The notes: generated by a model not told the origin, from the letters alone. Shown: positions 37,055 through 46,762, numbered from the stretch's first letter. The stretch: 64,000 nt of DNA from Caldilineaceae bacterium (GCA_022823185.1 JAJDXQ010000033.1:1-64000); one strand, 5' to 3'. A program made the numbers and translations.

Positions 37055-37058
<4 letters not shown>

Positions 37059-39028
37059 GCCGACTTCTGGATTGCCTGCAGGGTGGCGGGGTCTTCGAGC
37101 GCGCTGATGTCGCCCGGGTCTTCGCCCAGGTAAGCGGCCCGGATGAGACGGTGCATCACCTTGGCATTGCGTGTTTTGGGGAGCGCGGCGCAGAATCTGA
37201 CCTCTTTGGGTCTGAGCGGGCGGCCCAATTCGGTGGTGATGCGCTCCTGCAGGGTCGTACGCAAAGATTCACTGGCGTCGACGCCTGGTTGGAGGACGGC
37301 GAACACGACGACATCGTTGTCCTTCACAGGGTGGGGCACAGCGACAGCCGCGGATTCGGTCACGGCCGGATGGGCATTCACCAGGGTTTCGACTTCAGCC
37401 GGGCCGAGCCGCTTGCCAGCGATATTGATGGTATCGTCGCTGCGGCCGAGTATGAACCACATGTCGTCTTCGTCAATGGCGCAGAAATCTCCGTGGACCC
37501 ATACGCCCTCAAAGCGGCGCCAGTAGGTGTCGAGATAGCGCTCGTTGTCGCCCCAGAAGCCGCGTGTCATCCCGATCCAGGGTTGGCGGACGATGAGGTC
37601 GCCCACCTGTCCGCGCACGGGGCTGCCGGATTCGTCGACGACATCGGCATCCATACCTGGAATGGGCCCGCCAAAAGCGGCAGGCTTGAGCGGTTTGAAA
37701 AAGCTGCCCGCGAGAATGCCGCCGCTGATTTCGGTGCCGCCGGTATAGTTGAAAATCGGCTTGCGGCCTTCGAGCGCATGATCGAAAATCCAGCGCCAGC
37801 TGGCGGGGCCCCAGGGGCTTCCGGTGGAGCCGACTGCCCGGAGTCGGGACAGGTCGTGTCGGGTCACGAAGTCGGCGCCGTGGGGCATGAGCGTCCGAAC
37901 CAGCATTGGCGAGAGGCCCAGGAGGGTGATGCGGTGCCTGGCGCACAGTTCCCACACGCGGTCGACAGAAGGATAGTCGCCGGAGCCGTCGAAAAAAAAC
38001 ATGGCGGCCCGGTTGAGCAGCGTGCCAAGGACGAGCCACGGTCCCATCATCCAGCCCATATCGGTCATCCAGTATACACGGTCACCCGGTTTGACATCCA
38101 TCGCGTGGCGCATATCTTGTGCCGCTTTGATGGGAAAGCCGCAGTGGGTGTGGACGGCGCCCTTGGGCGGACCGGTGGTACCGCTTGTGTAGATGATCAT
38201 AAGGGGATCTTCGGCCGCGGTCGGGGTGGTCTCGGCCTCGTCAGCCTGTGACGGAACCAGTTCATGCCACCAGTGGTCCCGTTGCTCCTGCCAGGCGATC
38301 CGCGATGCGGGCGAGGAGGCGGGGAGCCGCTTTGCGACAATCACGTGGCGGACGCCGGGAACGTCTGCCAGCGCCATATCCAGGGTCGATTTCATTGCCA
38401 CCGGCTGTCCCCGGCGCAGGAACCCGTCGGCGGAGAAGACGGCTTTGGCGCCCCCATCCTGAAGGCGGCTGCGGATGGCGGACCGGCCGTACCCGCTGAA
38501 AAGGGGCAGGATGATGCCGCCAATCTTTATCACGGCGAGAAAGGCGATGGCAAGTTCGGGAATCATCGGCATGTACAGCCCGATGGCATCGCCTTTGCCG
38601 AGTCCCAGGCCGCGCAAGGCGTTGGCGCAACGGCAAACTTCCCGGTGGAGTTGAGCGTAGGTAAGGGTAGCGGTTCGGCCCTCTTCCCCTTCCCAAATGA
38701 ACGCAGGTTCGGACGCGGCGGCGGATTCCTGCCACTTGTCGAGGCAGTTGTCGACGATGTTCATCTGTCCGTCGACACACCAGCGGGGGAAGGGCGCGCC
38801 GTCGGAAAGATCGACGATCTGCGAATAGGGATGGGTAAACCTGATATCGAGGTCCTCCATCACGGCATCCCAGAACCAACTGATATCCTCGAACGAGCGC
38901 GTCAGCAACGCATCGTAGGAACCGATCGCGTGCCGCTCCATAAACTGTTGCAGATTGCTCTGCGCGATCCAGTCAGGATTCGGCTGCCACGCTATGTCCT
39001 GGCCGAAGGGAAAAGTGGGGGTGGACAT
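37055..39028 (-). CDS. AMP-forming acyl-CoA synthetase, acetyl-CoA synthetase-like
   Basis: This 657-residue ANL-superfamily enzyme carries an acetyl/acetoacetyl-CoA synthetase N-terminal extension (W-F-W-D-A-V-M-E-D-L) and the P-loop-like I-I-Y-T-S-G-T-T-G-P-P-K-G (~280). It also has N-Y-T-G-G-T-E-I-S, D-D-M-W-F-I-L-G-R-S-D-D and the C-terminal catalytic lysine in K-T-R-N-A-K-V-M-H-R (~630). It activates a short carboxylic acid to its CoA ester with ATP; acetate or propionate is the likely class of substrate. In relatives that lysine is controlled by acetylation and sirtuin deacetylation. It is the first gene of a pair with the ABC-F gene. Confidence 0.9.
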
Positions 39029-39425
39029 GACCTGTTTCGAAGTGGGGCTGGCGTCATCTTCGCGTACCTTGGTATCGGCCTATTATAGCGGAGAGAGGCG
39101 GAAACAGGGAAGGGCGGCGTGTGCAGTCCAAATCCCATCCCAATCCCCCCTCCCTTCCCTCGCAAACCCCCTGTAGGGGCGTCCCTTGTGGGCTCCCCAC
39201 CCCAACCGCACAGAAACACTCCACCAACCTGAGACGCCAACACAGTCCCCGCGCCCTTCCCCGGCAGTTCCTCTGCCCTTCTCCGTGTCCCTCCGTGGAT
39301 CAAAAAGGTGTTGCCGTTCGCTGTTGCCGTTCCCCGCAGTTCCCCTGCATTTCCCCGCCCCTCCCCTGGCCCCTCACCCCTGCAGTGGAGACATTGCGGG
39401 CTGCTAAAAGACTGCGGTTTCCCGG
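39029..39425. other. Pyrimidine-rich intergenic stretch with repeats and a -10 box
   Basis: No gene is supported. A consensus TATAAT on the minus strand (39082-39087) could serve the acyl-CoA synthetase gene, although its -35 is weak. Positions 39110-39400 are C-rich on the plus strand. They hold a CCCCTGTAGGGGCGTCCC unit (39167-39197) and three GCAGTTCCNCTGC words related to 24826-24850. Confidence 0.5.
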
Positions 39426-40229
39426 TTACGCGAGAAGGGGAAACTGCAGGCTGGTTGGGTCCTGAAGCGCTGCCCAGATGGAGACGGCGATCAGGGCCTG
39501 GCCGGGGACGCGGAGCAGCTGGGCGGCGGCGTCGCTCGATGATGGGAGCCCGTGCCGGTTTTTCTGCGCAGCTGGCCTGGACCTTGGTGAAAACGAAAGG
39601 CTGGGGGCCAGTTCGAGCAGGAGGAGCAGATCGCCGGAGACGAGGAGCAGCGCGCCCGCTGCCAGGACACCGAAACGGGGGCCGGTAAGGGCGAGACCGA
39701 CGGCGAGGCCTGTTGCCGCGGAGAGCAGGAGCGCGAACGCGGCGGCCGTCCACGCCTGGACAGGACTTTGGCGGCGTGTTCGCAGTAGAACGGCGCCGGC
39801 GGCCGCCGCGCCGACGAGCATACCGAGGGACAGAAAAAGTAGGCGCACGCTTTCGAGGGTTGCGCCATATTGCGCGACGGCAACGGCGTACAGAAGGTAA
39901 CCGACAGCGATGGCGGCGATGCCGACCACCGAGAGCCTGGGCCTGCTCCTGCGAGCAAGCTGGCCGCCCAGCAGGCTCAGCGTGATGGAGGCGGCGATGC
40001 CGGAAGCGTAGCGGGCGTCTTCCGCGCCGGGACGGGTGAGGAGGAAGCCGTACCAGGGCAGGAGGAGCAGAACCAGCGCGGATGCGATCTGAATCTTGTG
40101 AGGGAGGAGCGGCCGGCGCGGGCGTTTCCTGCCGAAGAAAAGACCGCCGGCGAAGAGCGAGGCCCAGATGAATAGGAGAACCCAAGCGATGACGTCAAGG
40201 ACGGGCATGGGAGGCTCGGTCAAGGCCAT
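39426..40229 (-). CDS. Polytopic membrane protein, possibly YhhN-like
   Basis: This 267-residue protein has about seven or eight hydrophobic helices throughout and short loops. The late segment G-A-L-L-L-V-S-G-D-L-L-L-L-L-E, followed by P-G-Q-A-L-I-A-V-S-I-W, vaguely recalls the YhhN/TMEM86 lysoplasmalogenase pattern, with an Asp in the sixth helix and Q-x-L-I near the end. The match is weak. ATG 40229 is the first available start; ATG 40208 is an alternative. The neighbours give no clue to function. Confidence 0.55.
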   Translation of the reverse strand: MALTEPPMPVLDVIAWVLLFIWASLFAGGLFFGRKRPRRPLLPHKIQIASALVLLLLPWYGFLLTRPGAEDARYASGIAASITLSLLGGQLARRSRPRLSVVGIAAIAVGYLLYAVAVAQYGATLESVRLLFLSLGMLVGAAAAGAVLLRTRRQSPVQAWTAAAFALLLSAATGLAVGLALTGPRFGVLAAGALLLVSGDLLLLLELAPSLSFSPRSRPAAQKNRHGLPSSSDAAAQLLRVPGQALIAVSIWAALQDPTSLQFPLLA

Positions 40230-40277
40230 GGCCCGGCGGCAGGAGGGGGGAACAGGCCAGGGCAGGCCCGGCGCCCT

Positions 40278-40931
40278 TCACTTCCCACTGTCTTCGTCTC
40301 GTTGCGGGGCAGTGTAGCCGAGCAGCTGCGGTTCGGCCCAGACAGCCCAGTTCCAGCGGCTGTTGCCCAGGCCGTCGGTCATCAGTTGGAGGACTGCCTG
40401 CTGGCCTGCCTGATTCGGCAGATCGATAGCGAAGCGCTCCCACTCGCAGCTCTGTTTGGTACGGCTCCAGATGCGTACGCCGTTGAGAAGAACGCGGAAG
40501 GCGCAGTGGTTGTCGTCCTGCATCTGGGCGCCGTCTCGGATCCCGATCGCGAACTGCATGCGCAGACGCTCCACCTCCGGAGGGACGCGCAGGTCATATT
40601 CGACGACGGCGCTGCCCTCTACGGGAGGATGCTGCCAGAGCGCCGGCTGCTGCACCATGCCACAGCTGGCCGTGCCGACGCGCACTTCCATCAGGTCGGG
40701 CGCGCGGGTGGCGCTATGGCGGGACTGGGGAAACAGGGACAACAGGTCACACTTCCATTCAAGGGCAAACCCGGCTTCGTCCCTGCTTTCCTCTTCGAGA
40801 AGACTCTGCCACAGTTCCTCCTGCCACTTGAGGTAGCCCAGATACTGGGAAAGCTGCAGGAGGGAGTGTTCGTTCAGATCGTGGATACGCCGGATCACGG
40901 CATCCAATGTTTCCTGCTGGGGCCTGGTCAT
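40278..40931 (-). CDS. Unknown protein with a jelly-roll-like C-terminal half
   Basis: This 217-residue protein has an N-terminal helical part (residues ~1-55: D-A-V-I-R-R-I-H-D-L-N-E-H-S-L-L-Q-L). Residues ~100-205 form a beta-rich segment containing A-V-V-E-Y-D-L-R-V-P, F-R-V-L-L-N-G-V-R-I-W and N-W-A-V-W-A-E-P-Q-L. That pattern of strands resembles NPCBM-type carbohydrate-binding modules. It has no signal peptide. I do not recognise the family. Confidence 0.55.
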   Translation of the reverse strand: MTRPQQETLDAVIRRIHDLNEHSLLQLSQYLGYLKWQEELWQSLLEEESRDEAGFALEWKCDLLSLFPQSRHSATRAPDLMEVRVGTASCGMVQQPALWQHPPVEGSAVVEYDLRVPPEVERLRMQFAIGIRDGAQMQDDNHCAFRVLLNGVRIWSRTKQSCEWERFAIDLPNQAGQQAVLQLMTDGLGNSRWNWAVWAEPQLLGYTAPQRDEDSGK

Positions 40932-40992
40932 GGAGGTCTCGTGCGGTTGATGCCTGGTATCAGGTGGAGGTCGGCCTGTCAGTTGAGGACGA

Positions 40993-41502
40993 CTAGATCG
41001 CTGCGTTCATCATCGTCTCCCAGCGGGAGGCGGCGGTTGGATTGCTCAAAAGAACGAGAGCGACATAGGTCGGTTCAAACGGACGCCGTATCAACTTCAT
41101 GCCCGCTTCGCGGGGGCTCATGCCCCCCTTTTTGCAGTTGCAGCGTTTGCAGGCTGTGGCCAGATTGGTCCAGCTATGATCGCCGCCGCGGCAGCGGGGG
41201 ATCACGTGGTCTACGGTTAACGCCTGCTTGCCGGGTGTTTCCCCACAGTACTGACAGGTGTAGGCGTCTCTGAGAATCACGGCGCTGCGCGTGGGAGGCA
41301 CCGAGCGATGCGGCAATCGGACGTAGCGGGTGAGACGGATCACCAGCGGTTCGGGCAGGGCCTGGTTGGCGCTGTGCAGCAAACGTTCGGTTGCCTCAAC
41401 CAGCTCTGCCTTTTCCCGTAGCAGCAGTACGATTGCGCGCCGCACAGAGACGAGGCTCAATGGTTCGAATGTTGCATTCAGTACCAGCACGGAACGGGAC
41501 AT
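40993..41502 (-). CDS. HNH endonuclease family protein
   Basis: This 169-residue protein begins [14 protein letters not shown], typical of the widespread single-domain HNH proteins of actinobacteria, cyanobacteria and Chloroflexota. The nuclease core is C-Q-Y-C-G (~87), [11 protein letters not shown] (~102), [10 protein letters not shown] (~117). It has two CxxC pairs for structural zinc and the HNH His and Asn residues. It is a stand-alone gene of chromosomal composition. The role is not established for the family. Confidence 0.85.
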   Translation of the reverse strand: MSRSVLVLNATFEPLSLVSVRRAIVLLLREKAELVEATERLLHSANQALPEPLVIRLTRYVRLPHRSVPPTRSAVILRDAYTCQYCGETPGKQALTVDHVIPRCRGGDHSWTNLATACKRCNCKKGGMSPREAGMKLIRRPFEPTYVALVLLSNPTAASRWETMMNAAI

Positions 41503-41636
41503 GATATTGGCGCAGGTGTGTTGATGGTGTATTGGAAGCGTGGGAAATGGGCAGAGTCAGGCAAGCCCCCCGTGTTGCCCCGCGGTCGACTGTGCGCAGC
41601 TTCGTGAAGTCGGACGGGAACCCCGCTGGGAGCGGA

Positions 41637-42020
41637 TTATGCCAAAGCCACGACGCGGGCCCTAATGATTACCTCCATGAGAAAGAAGCATACGATGGCA
41701 AACAGAACTGTTTTTACATTTTCATCGCGCAGCCGGCTCAGGTAAAGATAGGCTGCGGGCAGTGTGATGACAGCGACGGTCGCGTAAAGAATATGCACGA
41801 ATCCGCGTGACAGATTTGTGGACAGGCCCTGCCCGTAGAGTACCCACCCCAGCAGAAAGTTGGCGGCGATGAGCAACTCACCGATTACGGCAGCACCGTA
41901 CCAGCTGCTGTCAAGCGGGCGGGAGCGAATGCGGAGCCAGATGGCCCATACGCCCAAGGCGATAAAGAAGAAGATGCCGGATTGGGCGAGGCCCCCGTGG
42001 ATGTCGCTCAGAGTTTCCAC
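41637..42020 (-). CDS. Small four-helix membrane protein of unknown function
   Basis: This protein of about 127 residues has four hydrophobic helices, at roughly 14-30, 43-64, 72-95 and 103-122. I see no charged motif that identifies a transporter or enzyme. The start is uncertain: GTG 42020 (V-E-T-L-S-D-I-H-G-G) is the last one before conserved-looking sequence, while GTG 42125 would add 35 residues of unlikely composition and overlap the upstream gene. It probably follows the lipoprotein gene in one transcript. Confidence 0.55.
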   Translation of the reverse strand: METLSDIHGGLAQSGIFFFIALGVWAIWLRIRSRPLDSSWYGAAVIGELLIAANFLLGWVLYGQGLSTNLSRGFVHILYATVAVITLPAAYLYLSRLRDENVKTVLFAIVCFFLMEVIIRARVVALA

Positions 42021-42105
42021 CGTAACAAAAAAGGTTGATGACCTTAGCGTTGCAGGAATCGACTTTTCGCTGTCACCCCGCCCGCCAGCGTGAACGCAAC
42101 AGGAA

Positions 42106-43503
42106 TTACCGCTGCGGGTGGACACTCAGGTACTGGTGCAGGACAGACTCCACATGTCCGCCGATTTCGTACGATTCCCAGCCGGGGCTGGCGGCCAAGG
42201 CGAAAATGCAACCGCCGAGCACGTATGAATCCTGTTGCATCGCCTGATCGTACCAGACCAGCTGTTCCGCGTAGGCGCCGGGTCCCCAGGAACCGAAGCC
42301 GTGTTGCGCCCAATAGGTTTGAAAGTGCTGCCATCCTTTGGCGTCGGGCGGGCCTGGCCGGTTGGTTACCAGGCCGTCTACGCCCAGCTCGGTCATGACG
42401 AGGGGAATGGCGCGGCCGGCGGGCTTCAGGAGCTGATTGTAGACTTGGCGGTAACGCAGAGTCAACCAGCCGGTGTCATGGGGCGCGACGCCCGGGTAGC
42501 GTCCCTGCCCTTCACGAGTACTGGCAAAATAGATGGTTGGGGCGGAGTATTCGTGCAGCCCCAGCCACCCGTCGTGGGCCTGGGCTTCGGCGATGGCGGG
42601 CAAAAAGTGCTCCCACATTTCGAGGGGGGGCTGCCCTGTGCCAAAGTTGCCGATCACGCTACGCAGACCGCCCTGGGCGAGGAGCCGGGTGCGTTCGGCT
42701 TCAAATTCGGCCAGGCGCTTGAACTCGTCCAGGTTTCCGGCCACCGGCTCGTTGTAGGCTTCCCAACCGTCGTAATGGAGGCGCCGTTCAGGATGATCGG
42801 CGATGGGCCAGAGACGGTTGACGAAGTCCTGCGCGGCCGCCTTCGGGTTGAGATTCTGCAACTGCAGCTGGGGCAGATCAATGCGGCCAATCAGCCTGGT
42901 TGTCGGAGCCGTCTCTTTGATCTGACGGGCGAAACGGAAGTCCAGCTCCAGTGTTTTGACGACGGAGACGCCTCCGCTGCGCAGAAGGTTGAAGACGCTG
43001 GGATGGTTGCGGGTAATGAACAGTCCCAGCTTGCTGGGCGGCCCCGGCGGAAAGGGAGTCACGGTCGGCGTCGGCGTGTAGGTCGGCGTCGGGGGGACGG
43101 TGGTATCGGTCGGGAAAGGTGTCGTCGTGGGGAAAGGTGTCTCGGTGGGAATGGGCGTGACCGTCGCTTTGGGCGGTGTTGGCGGGAAGGCGGGCGCGGC
43201 GGGGCGCAGCCCCCTCATTTCGACCCAGGGCAGATAGCCGTGATACGAGCCGGGGGTGGATGAAGGCGCGGGCAAGGAGGCTGCGTCGAGCGACGGCTCT
43301 CCGTTGCCGCAGGCGCCGACAAGCATACCAAGCCCAGCGGCCGCGGCCGCCAGGAAACGGCGGCGAGACCAGACAGGCTGCCCTTTCCGAGGGCCAGCCT
43401 GTCTCTGCCGGGGCGGTTTGGACCCTGGAAATGGCTCGGTATTCGGCTCGGAATCTCTGTTTCCGTCCTTGCTTGAAGAGGTGGGAAGGTTCTCTCCTGT
43501 CAT
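42106..43503 (-). CDS. Tat-exported lipoprotein resembling a TIM-barrel glycosidase
   Basis: This 465-residue protein has a twin-arginine signal ([14 protein letters not shown]) ending in a lipobox L-V-G-A-C (~residue 66). A proline/threonine-rich spacer follows (~115-160, repeated P-T-P-T). The C-terminal 300 residues look like a cellulase-type TIM barrel: [10 protein letters not shown] carries a possible acid/base Glu (~265), and [10 protein letters not shown] a possible nucleophile Glu (~380). It would be anchored outside the cell and act on a polysaccharide. ATG 43503 coincides with the predicted transcription start. No carbohydrate gene lies beside it. Confidence 0.7.
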   Translation of the reverse strand: MTGENLPTSSSKDGNRDSEPNTEPFPGSKPPRQRQAGPRKGQPVWSRRRFLAAAAAGLGMLVGACGNGEPSLDAASLPAPSSTPGSYHGYLPWVEMRGLRPAAPAFPPTPPKATVTPIPTETPFPTTTPFPTDTTVPPTPTYTPTPTVTPFPPGPPSKLGLFITRNHPSVFNLLRSGGVSVVKTLELDFRFARQIKETAPTTRLIGRIDLPQLQLQNLNPKAAAQDFVNRLWPIADHPERRLHYDGWEAYNEPVAGNLDEFKRLAEFEAERTRLLAQGGLRSVIGNFGTGQPPLEMWEHFLPAIAEAQAHDGWLGLHEYSAPTIYFASTREGQGRYPGVAPHDTGWLTLRYRQVYNQLLKPAGRAIPLVMTELGVDGLVTNRPGPPDAKGWQHFQTYWAQHGFGSWGPGAYAEQLVWYDQAMQQDSYVLGGCIFALAASPGWESYEIGGHVESVLHQYLSVHPQR

Positions 43504-43538
43504 GCGATTACTATAGCACCGAGTCGGCAGCGGTTCAA
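43503..43538 (-). promoter_or_regulatory. Promoter giving a leaderless mRNA for the Tat lipoprotein gene
   Basis: On the minus strand, TTGAAC (43538-43533), 17 bp, then TGC-TATAGT (-10 at 43515-43510). Start of transcription falls on or next to the A of the ATG at 43503, and there is no ribosome site. Confidence 0.65.
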
Positions 43539-43610
43539 AGTATCGGGTACAGTTGTCCAAGCCGGACCATTCGCCGGAGCCCGCGTCCGGCCATCACTGG
43601 GCGAGACTGA

Positions 43611-43996
43611 TTAAAGTGGCAGCGGGATGAGAGTGAAGTCGACTTCGGCAGCGGCGACCTGAACGGACTTAGCCCGGTGCCAACCGGCGCCGTCCCGGCT
43701 AATATGGTCGAAGAGCGGAGCAGAGTCACTTACGCGCCAGGCTTTCTTGTCCTTTGCGGGCCAGATGCAGCCCAACTCCATATCGCCATGGAAGTGGGCT
43801 TTACTGGCATAGACCAAACGAATCTCCCGGCGGCATTGTTGCGCGTGCAGCTCTTGAAATCGTTCCACAAAGGCAGCACGTTTCTGGGGGGCGGCCTTCT
43901 TGAGCGCCTTCTGGCACATCTTCCAACGCATCTGCGCTGCCTGCGGAATCTGAGGAGTGAATTGCTTGGGGCCAGATTTTGGGGTAGCATTGTGGC
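43611..43996 (-). pseudogene. IS630-like transposase remnant
   Basis: The minus strand reads through P-K-Q-F-T-P-Q-I-P-Q-A-A-Q-M-R-W-K, then R-L-V-Y-A-S-K-A-H-F-H-G-D-M-E-L-G-C-I-W and A-W-R-V-S-D-S-A-P-L. This follows the IS630 DDE domain pattern, in which D-E-A-H-F-H holds the second catalytic Asp. Here that position is S-K-A-H-F-H, so the metal ligand is lost. The helix-turn-helix half is missing and the end is unrelated. It is a decayed fragment at the left border of the restriction-modification genes. Confidence 0.6.
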
Positions 43997-44077
43997 GGAG
44001 AGGCGCCGAGCATTAAACGCGCGTGGATGCTTCTGCGCCTTTCAATGCCACTGAGGCAGTCTGGCAGATCCTGCGAA

Positions 44078-45028
44078 ATGACAGACACTTCTCTTTTTGC
44101 CGTCATCATAGCTGACTGGTGGGAATCCTTTCCACCACGATCAAGATCTCGGGGAAATATCGCGGGCGGACTCGTCATTCTTGAAAACCTGCGTGAAAAT
44201 TTCGATTTGGACATTGAGGCGCATAAGGCTACCGGCAGCGATCAGTTAAGGAATGCAAGCCGCCAAAACGTCCAAAAAATACTGGCGCGCTTTGGCGAGG
44301 AAAGAACTCTGTTGCAAGAGGGAGGTCGAACAAATCGCGGCTTGATGAAGAATCTCCAGCCTCTGCTGCAATCGCTTGCGGACGCTGGTATGGATCAACT
44401 CTCCCGGGAATCCAGGGAGAGTGAAATAGGAAATATGCAAGCAGTTCTTGCCGACAAAGCGCGAGATATCTTCAACGCAGAAAAAATAACTTTCGACTTC
44501 AAGTTAGGCATGACATCACGAGAGCTGGTTGGCGCGATTTTGGCGTCGGCTCGCAAACGACTGAGAACCGGCGAAGTCGCGGAATATCTGGTTGGAGCAA
44601 AGCTCTCCCTTCGCTTTCCTGCTTACGACATCAGGAATTCGGCAGCCAGCGCCGCTGACAGACAGACGGAAGAACAGGGAGATTTTCAGATCAACGATTG
44701 CGTTTTTCATGTGTCCGTGGCGCCCAATAGAGGTCACTATGACAAGTGTCAACGCAATCTGGCTGACGGACTCAGGGTCTTTCTGCTCGTGCCCGATGAG
44801 GTGTTGGTAGGCGCACGACAAAACGCGCAACACGATACAAATGGCCGGGTTTCGGTGGAATCCATAGAGTCCTTTGTCTCCCAAAACATCGAGGAACTAT
44901 CCGATTTTGCCGGAAAAAAGGTTGCTCACAACATACGGCGGTTATTGGAAAGATACAACCGAAGAGTCGCTGAAGTTGAGACCGATTTGTCACTACAGAT
45001 CCGAATACCCGTGGCGCTGGAGAAGTAA
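44078..45028 (+). CDS. DUF4928 protein, probable restriction endonuclease
   Basis: This 316-residue protein matches DUF4928, a family I know as encoded beside Dcm-type cytosine methyltransferases and thought to be their restriction partner. Landmarks are G-A-I-L-A-S-A-R, V-A-E-Y-L-V-G-A-K-L-S-L-R-F-P (~185), G-D-F-Q-I-N-D-C-V-F-H-V-S-V-A-P (~220), S-I-E-S-F-V-S-Q-N-I-E-E-L (~275) and R-Y-N-R-R-V-A-E-V-E-T-D. The G-D-F ... H-V-S-V-A-P strand pair may be a diverged PD-(D/E)XK site. ATG 44078 is chosen because upstream sequence lacks family features. The methyltransferase gene starts right at its stop. The GC is lower than in flanking core genes. Confidence 0.8.
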   Translation: MTDTSLFAVIIADWWESFPPRSRSRGNIAGGLVILENLRENFDLDIEAHKATGSDQLRNASRQNVQKILARFGEERTLLQEGGRTNRGLMKNLQPLLQSLADAGMDQLSRESRESEIGNMQAVLADKARDIFNAEKITFDFKLGMTSRELVGAILASARKRLRTGEVAEYLVGAKLSLRFPAYDIRNSAASAADRQTEEQGDFQINDCVFHVSVAPNRGHYDKCQRNLADGLRVFLLVPDEVLVGARQNAQHDTNGRVSVESIESFVSQNIEELSDFAGKKVAHNIRRLLERYNRRVAEVETDLSLQIRIPVALEK

Positions 45029-46258
45029 GTGAAAGACAAATCTTCCGAAATGTCATTAAGAACTTTGTCTAGCGGACCAACAGATCTGCCCCGGACTTTC
45101 GTTGAGTATTTCGCAGGTATTGGTCTCTTTCGCATGGGGCTTGAAGCGGCAGGCTGGCAGGTCGTCTTTGCAAATGACTGGAGCGCCGAACGCGAGCAGA
45201 TGTATAAGGGCTTTTTTGACGAAAGTTACAAGGCGCGAGACATTTTTTCCTTGGCAGCCGAGGAAATTCCGCAAGCGACATTGGCGACATGTTCCTTCCC
45301 CTGTATCGATCTGTCGCTGGCCGGCAAGGGCGAAGGCATAAACGGAAAACATTCGGGCGCCTTCTGGGGATTCTATGAAATTCTGGAAAAACAAGGAGAG
45401 AAGGCTCCGCAGATTGTTCTGTTGGAAAATGTAACAGGGTGGTTGTATTCCAATGGAGGCCAGGACTTTTGCGCTACAGCGAAATCTCTTAATGAACTTG
45501 GCTATGCCTGCGATGTCTTTATGCTAAACGCTCGTTCTTTCGTTCCACAGAGCCGCCCCCGTCTCTTCATGGTAGGAGTGAAATCGGCTGGCGTGGTTGA
45601 TGATTCACCCTACTTCACTTCCAGATCCAAGAGACTCATGCCTACTCGTCTAAAAATGCTGATGCTGGAAAGTGAAAACATTCAGTGGGCACGTTTGGAT
45701 ATTCCAGAACCACCACCCTATAAGAATGAAGGGTTTACCGATTCCGTGGCCGAGAGACTCACGCAGGATGACCCGCGCTGGTGGCCAGAGCCAAAAGTAG
45801 AAAAACATCTGGCCATGATGCCCTCGGCCCATCTGGAAATGGTGAAACTGTTGGCCTGTCGAAATGAGGAGAACTTCAGAACATTTTTCAGGCGCCGGCG
45901 CGCGGCAGGGCAGAGGGCGGAGGTTCGATCGGATGACATTGCCGGCTGCCTGCGCACAGCAGTAGGCGGGAGCGGCAAGCAATTCCTGGTCGCGGCGGGC
46001 AACGGAAAGATCCGCATGAGGACCCTCACAGCCCGGGAATACGCCCGTTTGCAGGGTGTGCCCGATTCCTTTCCGATTGTGGCAAAGACCGAGCGGCAAT
46101 CTCTCAGCGCATTTGGCGATGCTGTATGCGTCCCTGTGGTTACATGGATTGCGACGAACGTTCTGCAGCCCTTGACAGAGAGACTACAGGCAGGGTCGGA
46201 ATTCGTACCCCGCGACGAACAAGCTCCTCCGTGGCAGGTTATCTGGAAAAGCGCATAA
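45029..46258 (+). CDS. DNA cytosine-5 methyltransferase
   Basis: This 409-residue C5 methyltransferase has motif I F-A-G-I-G-L-F-R-M-G-L-E (~30), motif IV with the catalytic Cys in C-S-F-P-C-I-D-L-S-L-A-G-K (~91), motif VI L-L-E-N-V-T-G-W (~133) and motif VIII Q-S-R-P-R-L-F-M-V-G (~175). The C-terminal motif X is A-F-G-D-A-V-C-V-P-V-V. The start is GTG 45029, directly after the previous stop, with ATG 45050 possible. It would protect host DNA from the preceding nuclease. The Vsr gene downstream suggests its 5-methylcytosine sites are T:G repair targets. The recognition sequence cannot be inferred. Confidence 0.92.
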   Translation: MKDKSSEMSLRTLSSGPTDLPRTFVEYFAGIGLFRMGLEAAGWQVVFANDWSAEREQMYKGFFDESYKARDIFSLAAEEIPQATLATCSFPCIDLSLAGKGEGINGKHSGAFWGFYEILEKQGEKAPQIVLLENVTGWLYSNGGQDFCATAKSLNELGYACDVFMLNARSFVPQSRPRLFMVGVKSAGVVDDSPYFTSRSKRLMPTRLKMLMLESENIQWARLDIPEPPPYKNEGFTDSVAERLTQDDPRWWPEPKVEKHLAMMPSAHLEMVKLLACRNEENFRTFFRRRRAAGQRAEVRSDDIAGCLRTAVGGSGKQFLVAAGNGKIRMRTLTAREYARLQGVPDSFPIVAKTERQSLSAFGDAVCVPVVTWIATNVLQPLTERLQAGSEFVPRDEQAPPWQVIWKSA

Positions 46259-46351
46259 CAGCGCAAGAAGAATCTTGTTTCTGTTTAGACAGGCAAGCCG
46301 CTCTTTGCCAACTTCAGAAGGTCGGGTGGCTCATTTCCGGTAAGGGTGATA

Positions 46352-46762
46352 ATGGTCGACACAGTGACGCCACAGGTCCGCAGTCGCACAATGGCGCAAA
46401 TAAAATCTAAAGGCATGAAGCCTGAAATGCAGGTCCGCCGGCTGCTTCACAGGTTGGGCTATCGCTATCGACTGCATCGGAAAGATCTGCCTGGGCGACC
46501 TGACCTGGTTTTCCCCGCGCGGCGCAAAGTCATCTTTGTGAACGGATGCTTTTGGCACCTGCATTCAGATTGTCCCAAGGTGCGAATCCCTGCCACGAAC
46601 AGGCAGTACTGGCTGACAAAGCTGAAGCGCAACAAAGCCAGGGATGAACAAAATGTCGAATTGCTTGAGGCAAACGGTTGGGCCGTGACGACTGTGTGGG
46701 AGTGTCAATTACAGGACATGGCGTCAACGGCTGAACGCCTGGTTGCATTTCTTGATTCGTGA
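46352..46762 (+). CDS. vsr: Very short patch repair endonuclease Vsr
   Basis: This 136-residue Vsr protein has R-S-R-T-M-A-Q-I-K-S-K-G-M-K-P-E near the start. The core G-R-P-D-L-V-F-P ... V-I-F-V-N-G-C-F-W-H-L-H (~60-75) carries the catalytic Asp, and H-S-D-C begins the zinc site. A W-E-C-Q-L segment follows. It nicks T:G mismatches left by deamination of 5-methylcytosine made by the adjacent methyltransferase. ATG 46352 is chosen over GTG 46346. It closes the three-gene cassette. Confidence 0.92.
   Translation: MVDTVTPQVRSRTMAQIKSKGMKPEMQVRRLLHRLGYRYRLHRKDLPGRPDLVFPARRKVIFVNGCFWHLHSDCPKVRIPATNRQYWLTKLKRNKARDEQNVELLEANGWAVTTVWECQLQDMASTAERLVAFLDS

Noticed and set aside
43677-44054. A plus-strand frame of 125 codons before the restriction gene
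   Set aside because: It is the complement of the IS630-like remnant, which explains the region better.
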